NCBI RefSeq assembly: GCF_965638725.1
Contig: NC_134952.1
Coordinates: 17,177,028-17,241,027, forward strand
DNA from: Aptenodytes patagonicus
Taxonomy: Eukaryota > Chordata > Aves > Sphenisciformes > Spheniscidae
DNA length: 64,000 nt
Direction: 5' to 3'
How positions within the stretch are numbered: position 1 is the stretch's first letter; each line of letters opens with the position of its first letter. Below the pieces are notes generated by a model. It ran no database searches. It saw only the letters and a list, made by a program, of their open reading frames with translations, and had not been told where the DNA came from. This document shows positions 49,641 to 63,200 of the stretch, in pieces. The position numbers and the translations under genes are program-made.

Positions 49641-50180
49641 CTCTGGTTTTATAGACGCTGCTGGGCGCGAATAAGTATGCGTTAGGGGAGAGATCTAGCG
49701 GGCCCTCTGCCGTTGTCGTAAGAAACAAGTGTGTAATGGTCACGGTTTCACCCACCACAAAGGCTGGGGAACAGTCGTTCAAAAGAATTGCAAATAACAT
49801 GATTAATCTACCTTGCGCCATGCAAATAAAGACCTTGTTTGAAAATGGAAAGCGAGATGTGAATTATTAACTCTAAAGCCAACAGGATTTCCATGAACTG
49901 CGTAACACGTGTTGGACTAGACCGGGCGCTTGAGGTCACAGCCTTGTGCTCCCTGGGTTTGTGTAGCTGTTCCCACAAGAGGCCTCTGGAAGGAGTCGCT
50001 GCTGCCGAGCCCACCTGTGTGAAGGATGGGTGCTGTTGTAGCCACCTGGCTCGCATGGAGCTCACACTGCCCCACTGGGCACAGGAGGGCAGGCACCGGT
50101 GCTCGAGGAACCCACAAACATCAACAAGCCCTGGCCAGCCCGAGAACCAGGGTCTGAAATCTTGTCCTTCATGAAACGCT
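49641..50180. other. G+C shoulder upstream of the TAPT1 promoter
   Basis: Moderately G+C-rich sequence with the E-box palindrome at 49904-49913. It could hold the start of a divergent non-coding transcript, since such a transcript exists beside human TAPT1. I see no decisive exon structure. Confidence 0.4.
49904..49913. promoter_or_regulatory. E-box palindrome AACACGTGTT upstream of TAPT1
   Basis: A perfect 10-bp palindrome with CACGTG core sits about 350 bp upstream of the likely TAPT1 start. USF- or MYC-type bHLH factors bind this core. Use here is not shown. Confidence 0.35.
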
Positions 50181-52667
50181 GAGGCTGGAAATGCTGTTAG
50201 TTACTGGCAGCGTGATACTGGCCGTGATAAGGCTTGTCAGAAGCCATATTAATGAAAAATAATTGTTCCTGTCTCAAAATGCTCATAATTTATACAAGCG
50301 TAAACATGAATATAAGAAGCAGGGAGCTCAAGGAAACAGTGAAGCACTTGTTTGCAGAGGGAATTCACATGGGCATGAGGACAAAATACCTGGCCTGAAT
50401 TTCAAGTACAAGATCTCCTTCACATTCAGTTCTCATGTTCTTACCATGCATTCAGAGGCCAGATTCAGTCAGCTTAATATTTAGCCACTTGTCCTGGGAA
50501 AACAAAGAGTGCTTTATTCTTTCTTTGGAAGGCCATAGTAGTCTTCCTCTATAAGTCTAAGTTAATTGTACAGTTGTCTCAAAGAGCATTTCAGGCTTTG
50601 GATAGACTAGAGGTGCCCATTTCCATTGCCATTAGTGGTTCTAAATGCCTAAAATCCAGTAGGATTACTCCAAGTCTTGATATTTTCAGGCAGTGGAGTG
50701 CTTTTTACAGGCTCTCATAATGCGGATGTAAAAAGCAGTTGGAAAAATAGGATGCAGAACAAAGAGCTCCGAAAAGAGCTGAAAAATTCCCTCAGCAGGA
50801 CTGCTGTTGCAGTCCATGCAAAGTTACATGACACCCTGAGAGATATTCTGCTTCTCTCCTTCCAACTGTGTATAAGAGTTATATCCATCCATAAGATGCA
50901 TTGCATGATATTTAAGGACAACAAATTGTCACGTCCTTGTTATCAGTCTTACCCAAATGAAGGCATTTGCAGCATCAAGCATCATCTAACATCCAGCCAT
51001 GTTCTTCTTCCATCAGGCCCACTGAGAAGCTACCTAATGAATTGCTGGCACCAGTTGTGACAACACATACATTTTCTATTCAGGGGTTGACCCAAGATAA
51101 CCTTGCTTAGTTTACAAGATCTTCCAGTTTTCTGCTTGAAGTCATTCGGCTGAAGGCATGATCATAGTATGACTGCAACACGGTTCAGCTAAGAATTGGC
51201 TTGTATTTTTGACACATTGAGCAGCTACCCTCAAGTTTCTACCCACAGAGTCTTTCTGTATGTTTTTTCTGTACTTTATATCCAGTTTGTAACCCATCAT
51301 TGGCCAGAATTTTAATATGTTCTTTTCCACATGCAAAGATGTGTGTATTTCAACTATTACATGTGATATTTTGGCACGGTGGCCACTGCCAGAAGGTCAA
51401 CCCAACTGCAGCAAAATCCAGTCTTTAAATATTTGAGTCCTTGAACTAGCCAAGTCAGAGGGGAAAAGTTGTTTAGTGAAAAATGTTAGCAGTGTTGATA
51501 TACGAAGTAGTGGCTCATTACGATATCTGCTGTTGGGAGTTATCTGGGACCATCTGCTGTTTGGGCATGAGAAGCTGTATTTTGTTGCTTTCCATAGCTT
51601 ATCTGCTATGAGACATGCTACGGAGTGACCCTGCGTCAGAGTCAGAATCCAATCTGCAGTTTCATAACCATTCACCAATCTTTTTCCTGAAGCGATTTTC
51701 TTAGAACAAGACACAGCCCTGTCTATATTCCCACAGCTGGAGTTTCACTTTTTTCCCCAAGAGATAATTAGCAGGTGGGGGAAAAGGGAGGATTGTTTCA
51801 AAATAATGACTGTCTCCAAGGAGAAAAAGCAGTTTCATTCATACAACAGCAAAAACCATTAGGATAGTTGTGCAGTGAATACAGGCTGGGAACTAAGAGT
51901 TACTTGAATTTTATTAGAAATGTCAGCACTGCTGATCTTTGGGGCTTTGCGCAAGCTACTTCATTTTTTGCCTTAATTTTTCCATACATATACTAGAGTA
52001 ATGTTTATCTACCTATAATGCATCTTATACAGAATCATCACAGAGGGATTTTTGCTAATTTGATATCAGGAAAGTTTATTCTGGCACTGTCAAGTATTAA
52101 AACTTTTATAGTGTGTCCAGCTCAGTTGTGCTTTAGTCCCTGAGTATTCATTGCTGCAACTACTCTGTCTCCTAGTGAGGTTGGTCTTTTTCTAAAGAAC
52201 ATTTTCACATGATCTAAAACTCCTCCTTTTTTGTAATGGATTTTTTTTCCCCACAAGACCCAACAAAAGGTCATTAAGAAGAAGACTCAGAAAATGGATA
52301 ATCATTTTTTGTAGTGCTTTTTGCTGGCAGAACTTCCTTGTCTTTTCAGACTTTGCCATCTATGTCATTTACCCCCACCAACTCAGATATCCCCTCTTAA
52401 CATAAATGGTCTATCAGTGAAGTGTGCTAAAAAGAGGTCAAGTAAGATCTTCTTTTTAGAGAGCAATACAAACACGGGAAAAAATCTGTCAACAAAATTA
52501 TATCTCATATGAGAAGTAAATTATGGACATAGGTTAGGAAATATGAAAGAAGTCTAGAGAGAAGGATGGAAACTCAATGTACTGTACCAAGCCGAGGTAA
52601 GTGAAACTGGAGAATACTTTAACTAGCAATAAAGAAGAGGCAGGTGTTAAAATGATGATAATAACAA

Positions 52668-52730
52668 TGCAATACTCATAGCTGTATGAAACAGTTATGA
52701 GTAACTGCAATACTCATAACTATATGAAAA
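52668..52730. repeat. Imperfect tandem duplication, 38-bp period
   Basis: TGCAATACTCATAGCTGTAT at 52668 recurs as TGCAATACTCATAACTATAT at 52706. It lies in the intergenic sequence right of TAPT1. Confidence 0.8.
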
Positions 52731-55700
52731 CATCTGGTATCTATCTTCCATTGTAAGCTTTTTGTCAGTGAGGCTCAAACTTCTTTAGACTTTGCAATAT
52801 CATTCAAAACAGACTAGATACTAAAAATGTATGGTTTAATGGTTTAATTTCTTGAGTCTCCTGCAAGAATTATATTGAGTTATAGTCTTAAATGTGATTT
52901 TCAATCATTCTTCATTTTTAAAAATGTCATCCCTGAGTACACCTTCTGTGAGGAGGCAAGTCAACAAAACTCATGATGAATTCAAAGTGCAATATTGCTG
53001 TTTTTTTGCACAATAAAATATTTTCAGGCCCTTTTGTAATATAAACAAGTTATTTTGTATTGGGTTTGTGACTTTTAGTTCATTGTTCCACTTAGCATGT
53101 GGATTCATATTCATTCTTCTACTAAAGGCAATGCATCTCTTAGCAACAACTGATATTAACAAACTTTTAGTTCTAAATCTTTCAGAATTGCAGCTGTCAT
53201 ATATTTGCAAGGTACGAAAGTATTGGTTGGAAGTATAATCTAATTCTGTCTCAGTCAGTTCTGTTTGGTAGCTGAAGTTAAAAATATCTGTTTACGCCCA
53301 CAGGAGAAAAATCATGTAAAGATTCTTTCCTCTGCTTTATGTTCAACATCTAAGCAGCACATGAATTTTTGCATGGGATAATCTTCACATATGAAAAATA
53401 ATGAGTATAAGAAGTTGTTGTATAGATACTAGCACCCTACGTGTTTCACTTATTTTTTTTTCCTTATCTCAATATAAAATTTACAATGCTAGAGTTTACC
53501 ATATTTTTTCCTGAGTTGTAGGCTCACTAAAGATTAGGTTGACTCCTAGGTAAACTAAGGGCATTACTCAACATCAGCATGTCCTTGAATAATGCAAGTA
53601 CAAATCATGTTATGCAATACTACAGTACCTGAAAGTCGGGTTTGACTTCTCACTGGTACATTTCCATTATTTGTTTGCTTTGGATACTGTATTGTATAGC
53701 ACAGGAGCTGCTCCACAGTTAAAATCAATGGTGCTTTCCAGTGACAGCCTGATTTTCCACACCTGCCATCTTTGAAATTTTTGAAAGAAATAATTCTTTT
53801 GAGATACTTTTAGGTAGCATCTTATCCTGGGACCATAGTTCAAGGAGGACTAGAGGGCAGAGGCACAGAAAGTTAGTTCAGTATTACAGGTTTTTAAAAA
53901 CATGCTCAGATTACCTTAAAAATAAATTTCACAATATTCTTTGATTTTTGTTAAGACTTCTAGGAGCTCCCTGGTGTAATATTTTTATAGCTCTTTCCCT
54001 GGCAGATAATCTTGAATGTTTTTATCAAGGCAATACTTTTTCTGTGACCACCAGTGACAGTTATTTCCTGCCCATGGTCTGATCTCCATTTCTCAGTGTC
54101 AAGTTTTCTTCAGGATTTGTATCTTGAGCAAAATGCCACAACTAATACTTAAACTGCTGCCTCTATTGGAGCGCAGATACCTGAACCTCTGACACCTATT
54201 GTGTAAGAAAAGCCGCAAATGGTCTTTCCAACATCAACATCACTGAACTCAGTGGTATATGGGGCATTTCCCCATAAGATTCACACATTTGAAAGTAAAG
54301 TAGCAGGGAGATTCCTAAATCTCTTCGATTCCAAGTTACTTGATCACAATCTTCATCCTGAAGTGCTGGAAGAAAGGTTTTGTAATCTCTTCTTTCCTCT
54401 TTTTTTTCTTGTTACATATCTGTAGCTATACTACATAACATTTAAAGATGGCTCTATACACAACAAGATGGTTTTAAGTGTTATAAAATAAGAGTGCAGC
54501 TGCCTTTGACTCCATCCTCAGCTGCTTCCTCAGCAGAGCTAAGTCAGACATGAGGTGTGAGGGGAATAGGTGGGAGGAAATCAGTGGAGAAAATGCAGAT
54601 GGAAAAATGGTTATGAGAGCTCCAAAAGTCATGAACTGGGAAGAGAAGACCACCTGCATGAGAAGGTCTCAGCACCTAAACATGAGTTTGCTGTACCTAA
54701 GAATGAAATTCCCAGTATCAGAAAGAAAGTGGTTGGTGTTTTGTTTAGGTGTCAGAAAATGTTGCCTCTAAAAATTGGTTTCATAATGTGTAAGTTTCAG
54801 TCTACCATTTCTTTGTATTTTTCAGGTCCAGGGAGCAGAGATGAAATCCCAAATTTAGAGTGGCCTGGGTTTTGTGCCTGAATTTACAATATGAGTTTTC
54901 AGTCATGCCAAACCCATGTGGAGATGGAAATCTCTGCTACAAGAATCATTAGCAATCAGAGTTGCCGTAAACAGTCCTATTGATTTTAATAAGTTGAAAA
55001 TCTCAGCTCAGCAAGAGCATTTCTATTATGATAAAGTATGCAGATCTATACATACATACAAGCTTTGTGCCTAAAATTAGATTGTGAGATCTCTAGATAG
55101 GATCTGAAGTCTCTCACTTCTGGAAAGCATCTCTACTCAGGAGAGAATTCAAATGTGTTAGATTTAAACATAAGGGTAAGTGCTTTTCTGATTTTAGGCA
55201 GTAAAAATGTGTTCTTCAAAAATGTTGAGCCTCCTGTAGGACTAACTAAATCAGTTAAGAGGTTCTGGGACCCCTAGTTTGGATTCCTATTTCTGAAAAT
55301 CATGGCTCATTTTGTAATTATAGTTGCCCATGAAAAACATGAACCATAGCGTGCATAGAAAAAGAAATGTATTGCTTATAAATGTATAGCTAATGGCTCT
55401 GAGACCAAACCTTCCGTCACTGTAAGTCAAAATAAAGTCACGATCTTCAGTGGGCTCATACGGTTTTCATGAGGTTGGGACTGGTTTTGAATTATTTGAA
55501 GTTTGAAAGAAGAAATGTTGTATTGTTTAATTTAATTGTTATTTGCTATTTAAACAATGCTATAATATAATGCGCAATGTAATGAAGGTGAAAAACCTTA
55601 TGCAGAACACTCTTCATGAACACAGATGTTGTTTTTTTATAGATAAATACACGCAAATGTTTATTTACATATACATGACAACAGAATACTGAAATCAAGA

Positions 55701-57168
55701 TCAACTTTAGGAGCTAAGTATTGTTTTAACATTAGAAATGTTCTAAAATCAGCCAGTCTCTTTCAGGCAAGGGTTCAGTGCTACATTTTTTAATAATTAT
55801 CTTCCCTTGACATTGGTTTTTGCTTTAGTTATTATTTTTATTATTAACTCTTACAATCCAATTGTCAAATGTGACAGCAGCATTTGGGTCAAATTCAACT
55901 CTGATTTAATTCCAGTAACGCCAACGTAGTCTGCATGATCTTTTATATGTTAGTGTGCAGACGTAGATTTTTGATGTATTCACAAACTGTGTCCATCAAT
56001 ATATCAAATTGTATCTATTGATAGCATAGTTACAGCATCAAGGGAGTGATTTCTTATGTCATGCACCAAAGACCCTCTATAGTAGCATGATGAAATAAGA
56101 ATACATTGTCAACTGGAACCCAAAATTTCCCATCATTTTTTTGCTCAAGTTTTATATTTTGAAGCAGGCAATTTTAATTTGGCAGGCTCCGTACAAATCC
56201 AATTACCATTTGGAACTCCAGGAGGATTGCTCTACCTTGATGAGTAACAAGATGCACTGGAATGTGTTAGGGATTGTTTTTTCAGCCCTGGCAGATCATA
56301 AAGAAAGGCACTTACACTGAAAATGCTTGATATTCCTGCAAAGTAACCCTACCTGCCCTACATTTGCATCAACTAGCAGAGCATTAACTAAACATGTTTT
56401 TCCTTTCCATTTTCAAATTATTATTGTTGTGAGATCCTGTAATTTACAACAAGTTATATGCACCAAAGCCACATTAAGAGTTGACAGAACTCACGGAGGG
56501 ACATAAGAGTAAAAGCTGAGATTCCATCTGCCAGCCACTGAGTTCACATTTGGAATATCAGAACACAGGTATTGGGAAACCATCAACTGGTTAAAGAATC
56601 CAGCAATTTAATTGAAACAATATGAAATATATTCCTTTTTGGAAAATCTTATGAAAGCACATTTTCAAACACAGGCAGCTAAGAAAAAGTTCTGTAAATG
56701 ATGTCTCTTAACACTATTACGTATAAAGTACTGTCAGCATTTCTGTTACCGGGATTTACAGTGGAGTACTAAATTAACTTCTAACTCAGCCTTAAGAATA
56801 TATGCTTCTTTACAATCTAATGGCTTGTTTTGGCCTAAAAAACTTGCACAGGTATGCATTGATGTTCATGTCTTTGTTTAGAGCACCTGCACACAGAAAT
56901 CTGTGTTCACATAACCAAGTAGCCATGCATTCTATAGAGACGTTTATAAGCAAAAAGAACCCTAGACAAGCGATTACCCAACCAGCTTGCACAAAGGTGA
57001 CTCCCATGCATACGGATATTTTTGTGGGCATTAGTCAGCTACTTGGTTATGATAACTTGATCCAAAGTCTGACTCTGGAGTTATTTTAGTGACCAGGATG
57101 CACTATTTTAGTTCTGTATTATAAATCCCTATAATATAATTGCTGACAGAACCTTTATCACAGCATTA

Positions 57169-57215
57169 CTAGCAGATCATTTATGATCATTATGCTCTGC
57201 TAGCAGATCATTTAT
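57169..57215. repeat. Direct repeat of 16 bp with 31-bp period
   Basis: CTAGCAGATCATTTAT occurs at 57169-57184 and 57200-57215, with a further GATCAT between the copies. Intergenic. Confidence 0.8.
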
Positions 57216-60200
57216 TCATTCAACCCAGGAATAAATGCTTGATACATAAATTTTAATAATTGCAGTCCTGCCCAGTCAGGACGACGACCCCTTTCCGAAT
57301 GACTGGAAGTTACATGACTCATTCCCTCCTTTGTATATTCCCAGATGGCACATTCAGTTCCCTCCCAGTACTCCTATATTTCACAATCCATAACAATTAT
57401 TCTCCTCTTTCCTTAAGTGAGATTGTTTGAAATGAAATGAGGAGAATTGTCTGAGTGTTGCCCCTTGGATGAATGCAGCACTATCATCTTAATTGCAAGC
57501 AGCAGACTTTATGATAATATACAAAGCACACCTTGTTTAATAGAAATATTTCATGCTTCCAGTAAGATAGTTAAATTATATGTCCTGATGTGTCTGCAGA
57601 GTGCAAGCATACATTTAAATTGGAGTCCGTGATATGGACAAGCAAGACTAATAAAGCAATACCTGAGAATTAACAGAAAAAAGATAATAACGTTCCCAGA
57701 ACTACTGTGTCTCCTGATTTACTCTTTCCTTCTCACAGCATGTTCCTGGCTTCTGATGCCATGAGTTAAGATTGCTCATGGTGCCAATTCACTCTTTTTC
57801 TTTCAGTGTGTCTCCATGGCAGATCTTGTTCTCACCTCCTTAGCCGTGTTTGGCTCATGTCCTCAGTAGCCAAATTTTGCAAACTTTGCCTGAATATTGT
57901 TGTTGACCTTTTAGACCTCTAGCCCAACTTGAGTGAGCGGGTGTAATGCCTGGGTAAATCAGCCACACGATCAGCATCATAGTGTCCTGAAGGCACAGCC
58001 AGGAGTTGAGTGTTTCACTCTGGAAAAGAACTGGTGTTCTGGGAGGGAGGAACACCCTCCCATTTGTTTGCAATGACAGCTCAAACACTGTGATGCTAGA
58101 AGCCGCCTGTTTTAGGAAGTTAAGGAATAGACTGATCCTGAGCCAGCTCTTTCTGTGCAACGAAGCCCGATTTCTGTGGGCTTTCAAGGAAGTAATTGAT
58201 CAGATAATTTGGCACTGAGAAAGTGGGAGCACTGACAAGTCTTACTGGGTTAGAGGCAGTTGGAGGTGACAAGCAATTTTGTAAGGGAGCCACTTGTATT
58301 TACAATTTTAGATCTGGGTTGAGGAGTATCATTTTAGACAAACAGGCTTAAAAATTGTAACTTAAATTCCGGAGTGGCTTAACAGCTGAATTTCTCTTGT
58401 GGGAAATGGATTTCCAGGTTGGGAACAGCTCTAACACTTAGGCAGTTTTCCCATTTACTAAGTATAGCTATTAATTTTAATTTGCATAAAGAACATGGAT
58501 ATGTAAGTCCCCAATTACTTTAAAAGCAATATTTCAACTGATACAGTGAAGTAATTAGTTCGATGAGGAAATGACATTACATAGTGGAAAGCTTGGTTTG
58601 CCAAGGATCAATTTGTTGACATTTGAATTCAACTAGAAATGAAATGCACAGAACAAAAAGTAGACTATTTTAGTAAAAAGCCATCTCATCAATTTGGAAT
58701 AAATGAAAAGCATGCCTGCTTCTCAGCCAGAGGGGCTAAGTAAGGGATTTCTCTGCAGTAGAAGACTTACAAATGACCATTTAAAACACGAGGAGAACAG
58801 AACTGTTTATAATTAAAGCATGGGGAATCAACATGTTTCATTTGTTATTCCAGAAGTCGAATCATTATTCCTATAGCACTTTTTTCCTATATATAAAATG
58901 AGGATACTATTACATGTGCCACCTTTTCACAGAACTGATGCTTGATTCAGCGATATCTGTTAATATCTCTGAAATCCTCAAACAGGAAATTCAACAGGAA
59001 GGCAAATACCGTAACTTTGATTTACATCTGGATTTCCTTTGCTTGATTGTTGCAGTTGTTTATGTACTGTCATATAAATTCATAGCATCACCCCTACAAA
59101 TAAAGCACAACAAGATTTTGTTCCAAGAATTTTCGTGTCTAAACTGGAGATTATAATAATAACAAATCAAATGATTAACAATGAAAAATTAGTGAGCTAC
59201 AAGGGAATGAAGAACATAGCTGTGAGAGGTAACAAAACAGTTACTATTATACACATATTTTGTTAGTTCATCCAGGTAACAATGGGAAAGGACAAGGTGC
59301 TTTTTACAAGCAAGGAGGTTTTCTTTCTCAGTACAAGATGGATGTGAAGGTTGCTGATGTAACAGGTAAATGTAGGATTATTTAAATTGTCCAAAGCACA
59401 ATGACTTTCAGTTATTCTTGAAAATTATAGCGGTTTTTAATCTTTTTATTAACACAAGAAAATTTTATTTTTGTGTTTTTCCTAGAATCCTATAAATAGC
59501 TACAGTAAATTGACAAGAACTGTTAATTCCTATTCTAATTAAAGAGAATAGTGATATCTAAGATCATTCATATCAGTGCTGGATAAACACTCAGAAATAA
59601 GCTAGTAAGGGTTCACTTTGTCCTCTAGAGATTGTGTAATCATGCCTGCCAGAAATAACTATATAAAAAAAAATCTGCTGAAAATTCAGCATAGGGACTA
59701 TCTCCACAACTGAAATTCAGTCAATATAGGGGTAAAGAAAAGCTCTCTTAACAGCATATAGCTATGCTACACAACAGCTTCAAATAGAAAATGAAGATCT
59801 TAACATTCAGAATTGCATTGGTAAAGGTTCATTTCTGTGGTAAGGATTAATCTTCATTCTTTTGGACATGAACCAAATTTTAACTGATGTGAGTTAGAAA
59901 AATCTGCCTATAGGAACACTTTTTATTCCATGTTTCAGGATTTCTTGCTCTTTCCTCCTAAGAAATCAATTGGGGTTGAAGATAGGATGCTGGAGACAGG
60001 ACACTGCCTCATAGTAAGTAGAGGTCTCATCAGCTGTGACCATGCTTATCTGTTTATCCAAAACTTGCATAGATTTTATGAATTCCAGTATGATAGGTCT
60101 TTTAAGGACCACACAATGAGCAGTTGCCAGTAATTGAGAAGAATTCTCCGCTTAAACACAAAAGGGGCCCCAAAGTGGCTGTGTGCTGCCTTTCCATGTG

Positions 60201-63200
60201 TGCACTCCTGTGAATGACCTAGGTCAAATAGAGGACTAGCTCTGGCACGCCTCAGCCCGCTGCTATATTCTGCTTTTGCCCCCTTTTGCAGCTTTGACAA
60301 AATTGGCACAAAAGGATCTCAAGCTGACAGAGATCATTCATGCCTCGTTCATCGGTGGACACCGGTCTCTACCTCATGCTGCCATCGTAACCCAGACCAA
60401 ACTGGGGGCAGTACCAGGGCATCTGACTTCACCTGGGCTTCTGCTTCCATGTGGTCTCAGTGGCTTTCTTTGCATCAGCGGTCAGAAAGGGAAGGTTGCT
60501 TCTGGGTCTTTCACCCAGCCACCCACCTGCTCCTGATTTGTAAATTCTGAATTTATGCTGTTTTGAAGGAGAAAAAAGTGTAGATACTGATCACTTCTGC
60601 AATGAAGAAATTCCGTTAAGTCTGAGTATACATTCTTTACAGGGGTATTTCAAAAACATTAGTGACGCAGCCTATTGAATCTGCATACCTGTAATAATGA
60701 TAACAAGTCAGCAATCTATGTTGACATTAAGTGATTAACATCTTTAGCAATAATACAAAGCATTGTGAACTGTGGAAACAATCAGCAATTAAATATATTT
60801 TGTATTCTAGAGACTTGCCCCAGCTAGGTTAACAAGGAACGACTGCAAGGCAAAACAAAAAGGCTCCCCAAAATACCTGGGTGCAGCTAGTCGTATTGAC
60901 AGACTGAGTCTGCCCACCGCTTGCAGAGGTCATTGAGGGACGTGTCAAAGCATTCTTGGGTGAATATTTGAGTAGGAGAAAAATATGCTCTGGGTAGTCT
61001 ATCATCCCACCTATGGCTTGGCTCCTGTAAATTCTGGGGGGGACAATGAGCAGACAGGACAAGTTATGGGAGACATTTAGACTAGGCCAGTGTACTCCAG
61101 GGGCTGCACACACCTGTGGCAGGATATATCCTTTTTAATGATGGCATTTCTTAGCTCTCTGTTGACGTCAGGGACCTTCAGATCAGAACTGTGTTTGCTA
61201 CTCGGTCTTACTGATGCACCTAAGCTTGTATTTATGAGTAATCCCTTGATTTTTAAAAATGCATCTTTCACTTCACTGTAATTTTTATTTTTAATGTGGA
61301 CTTCTGTCAGATCTATATGGTTGCCAGTGAAGAGTCCTTGCCAGCAGCTGAATTATCACACTCTGTGCTATAATTCTGACGTGGATATAAATTGTTTGCG
61401 CTTGTCTGCTTACAAGTACAATTCCTCTGAAAGACTCACTATGAAGAAAATCCAGATTTTTAAAGAAAGGCCTGGAATTCTGTAGGAGAATGTGAAATAA
61501 AAAGGTGACTATGCTTCTGGAAAATACTTAAGAAATTTAGCACCAAATGTTTTTGGCACTGCTAAACTCAACATTTATAGTATAGAATCAAACTGAAATT
61601 CAACTAATACACATAAGTGACAAATACAACATATCAGTAATCTTTTATTCTATGCTGCCATCTTGTGACTGTAAATGTGACCTGCTGGCATATAGTAGCT
61701 AGAATACCAAGCCCTTTGAATATGACCTGTACAGCTTGGTGAGGACATTTTATTGAAATACTCTTTCTCTTTGTACCTAGTCAGTCCATACTGAACCAAT
61801 AGCAGGGAAGGAACAGAGAAAATACTTTGGCAATATTTCTGCTAGTGCAGTTATCAGTGAGGAGTCCCAAGCTTGGCCATTGTGGATAGGATGGTTACAC
61901 AGTGAAGTCATTGTCCGTGAACATTTCTGAGAAGGAAACTTCTGTAAGCGTCCATTAAATCAATTCCTGCCTGTGGGTAAACAGATCCACCAGGTAGCCC
62001 TTCTTCAAAAATCCCTAGAGAAAATACCAAGTTAGCTTTTCTGTCACTATGGGAAAGCAACATGAAATAACAGCCAGCCCGTGAGTTCCCTCTCCTCTCT
62101 GTAACATAAAGCAACAGACATTTAGCTTGGGATGAAATTCAAGGTTGAGTAAGTAGATGTTATAGAGCATTATATCCTGCTGTTCCCGCAGCTTGGCTTT
62201 GAGGAGCCTGTTGAAGATGAGTGAATGAAAGCCAGTAGAGAAGGTGGCTCTTAGCTGCTAAACACAGAGTAAGATAGGCAATACCATGCATTGTATCGCT
62301 AGCACAAAGCAGAACCCGTCTGGAAAGCCTCAGATTTTGGTGATGCTACTCAGGATGAAGTTTTGCACGTGAAGGCACACTAGCTTTACAGTAATAGATA
62401 GGTGATAGAGTAGATGTTCATGTCTAACGCTTCCGATGCACCATAGTGTAGAAACCAACTTTCAAAGCTGGAGAACATATTGAATAAAAATAACTCAAAA
62501 AGATCTGAGGGTGGAGGAACTGATTTGTTAAGGGCATAAGTTGTCCAAGAATGAATTTAGAGAAAAGTTTCTCTAAAAACCTCTCTCAAGTTAAAAACTT
62601 GGTAAGAGTTTCCATTTCTGCTTGTGTTTGCCTTTCTGTAAAGCTTACTTCCATAACCTGAAGTTTGCCTAGAGTCTTCTATTACTTCTTACTCCAACTC
62701 TTTCCTCCATAGCTCAGAGCTTTCATCCCCTTTTTATAAGTATAGCCAGTCTATATATTTCTTCCCCTTTCTGAAGTAATTTTTTAAAGTCAGTTATCAC
62801 TTTCCTTTCTCCTTTGCTGCCTTAATGCTGCTTCATTTACGTTCTCTTTGCCATATCAGTTTGCAAGAGGCACATAATGTTGTTTTTTTTTACTTCATAC
62901 AATCCATCACACACTATCTCCTCTGCCCAGATTCAGGGAGGTCAGCAAATAAATACTTTTTGTGAGATTTCCATCTTCTGCTCAACTTTCATTAAAACTA
63001 AAGAGGTAATGCCCTTAACATTAGGGTTAAGAAGAAGAGTACATGAATATGAATGAAGTCCAAGGACTTTTCTCTGATGAGAAAATAACCAACTAAGTAT
63101 GCTCATATAGTAAGCATGTTGATACAGTAATACTATATGAACATATTAATCCACCCAGAATTAGAGTGTTCTTCCCCAGTTTAGATTACGATGCCTGAAT

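Noticed and set aside
50677..51060. 127-codon plus-strand open frame
   Set aside because: No domain or similarity I can recognise; probably chance.
61652..61666. CTCF-like CTGCCATCTTGTGAC
   Set aside because: Two or more core positions depart from consensus; weaker than the site at 38755.
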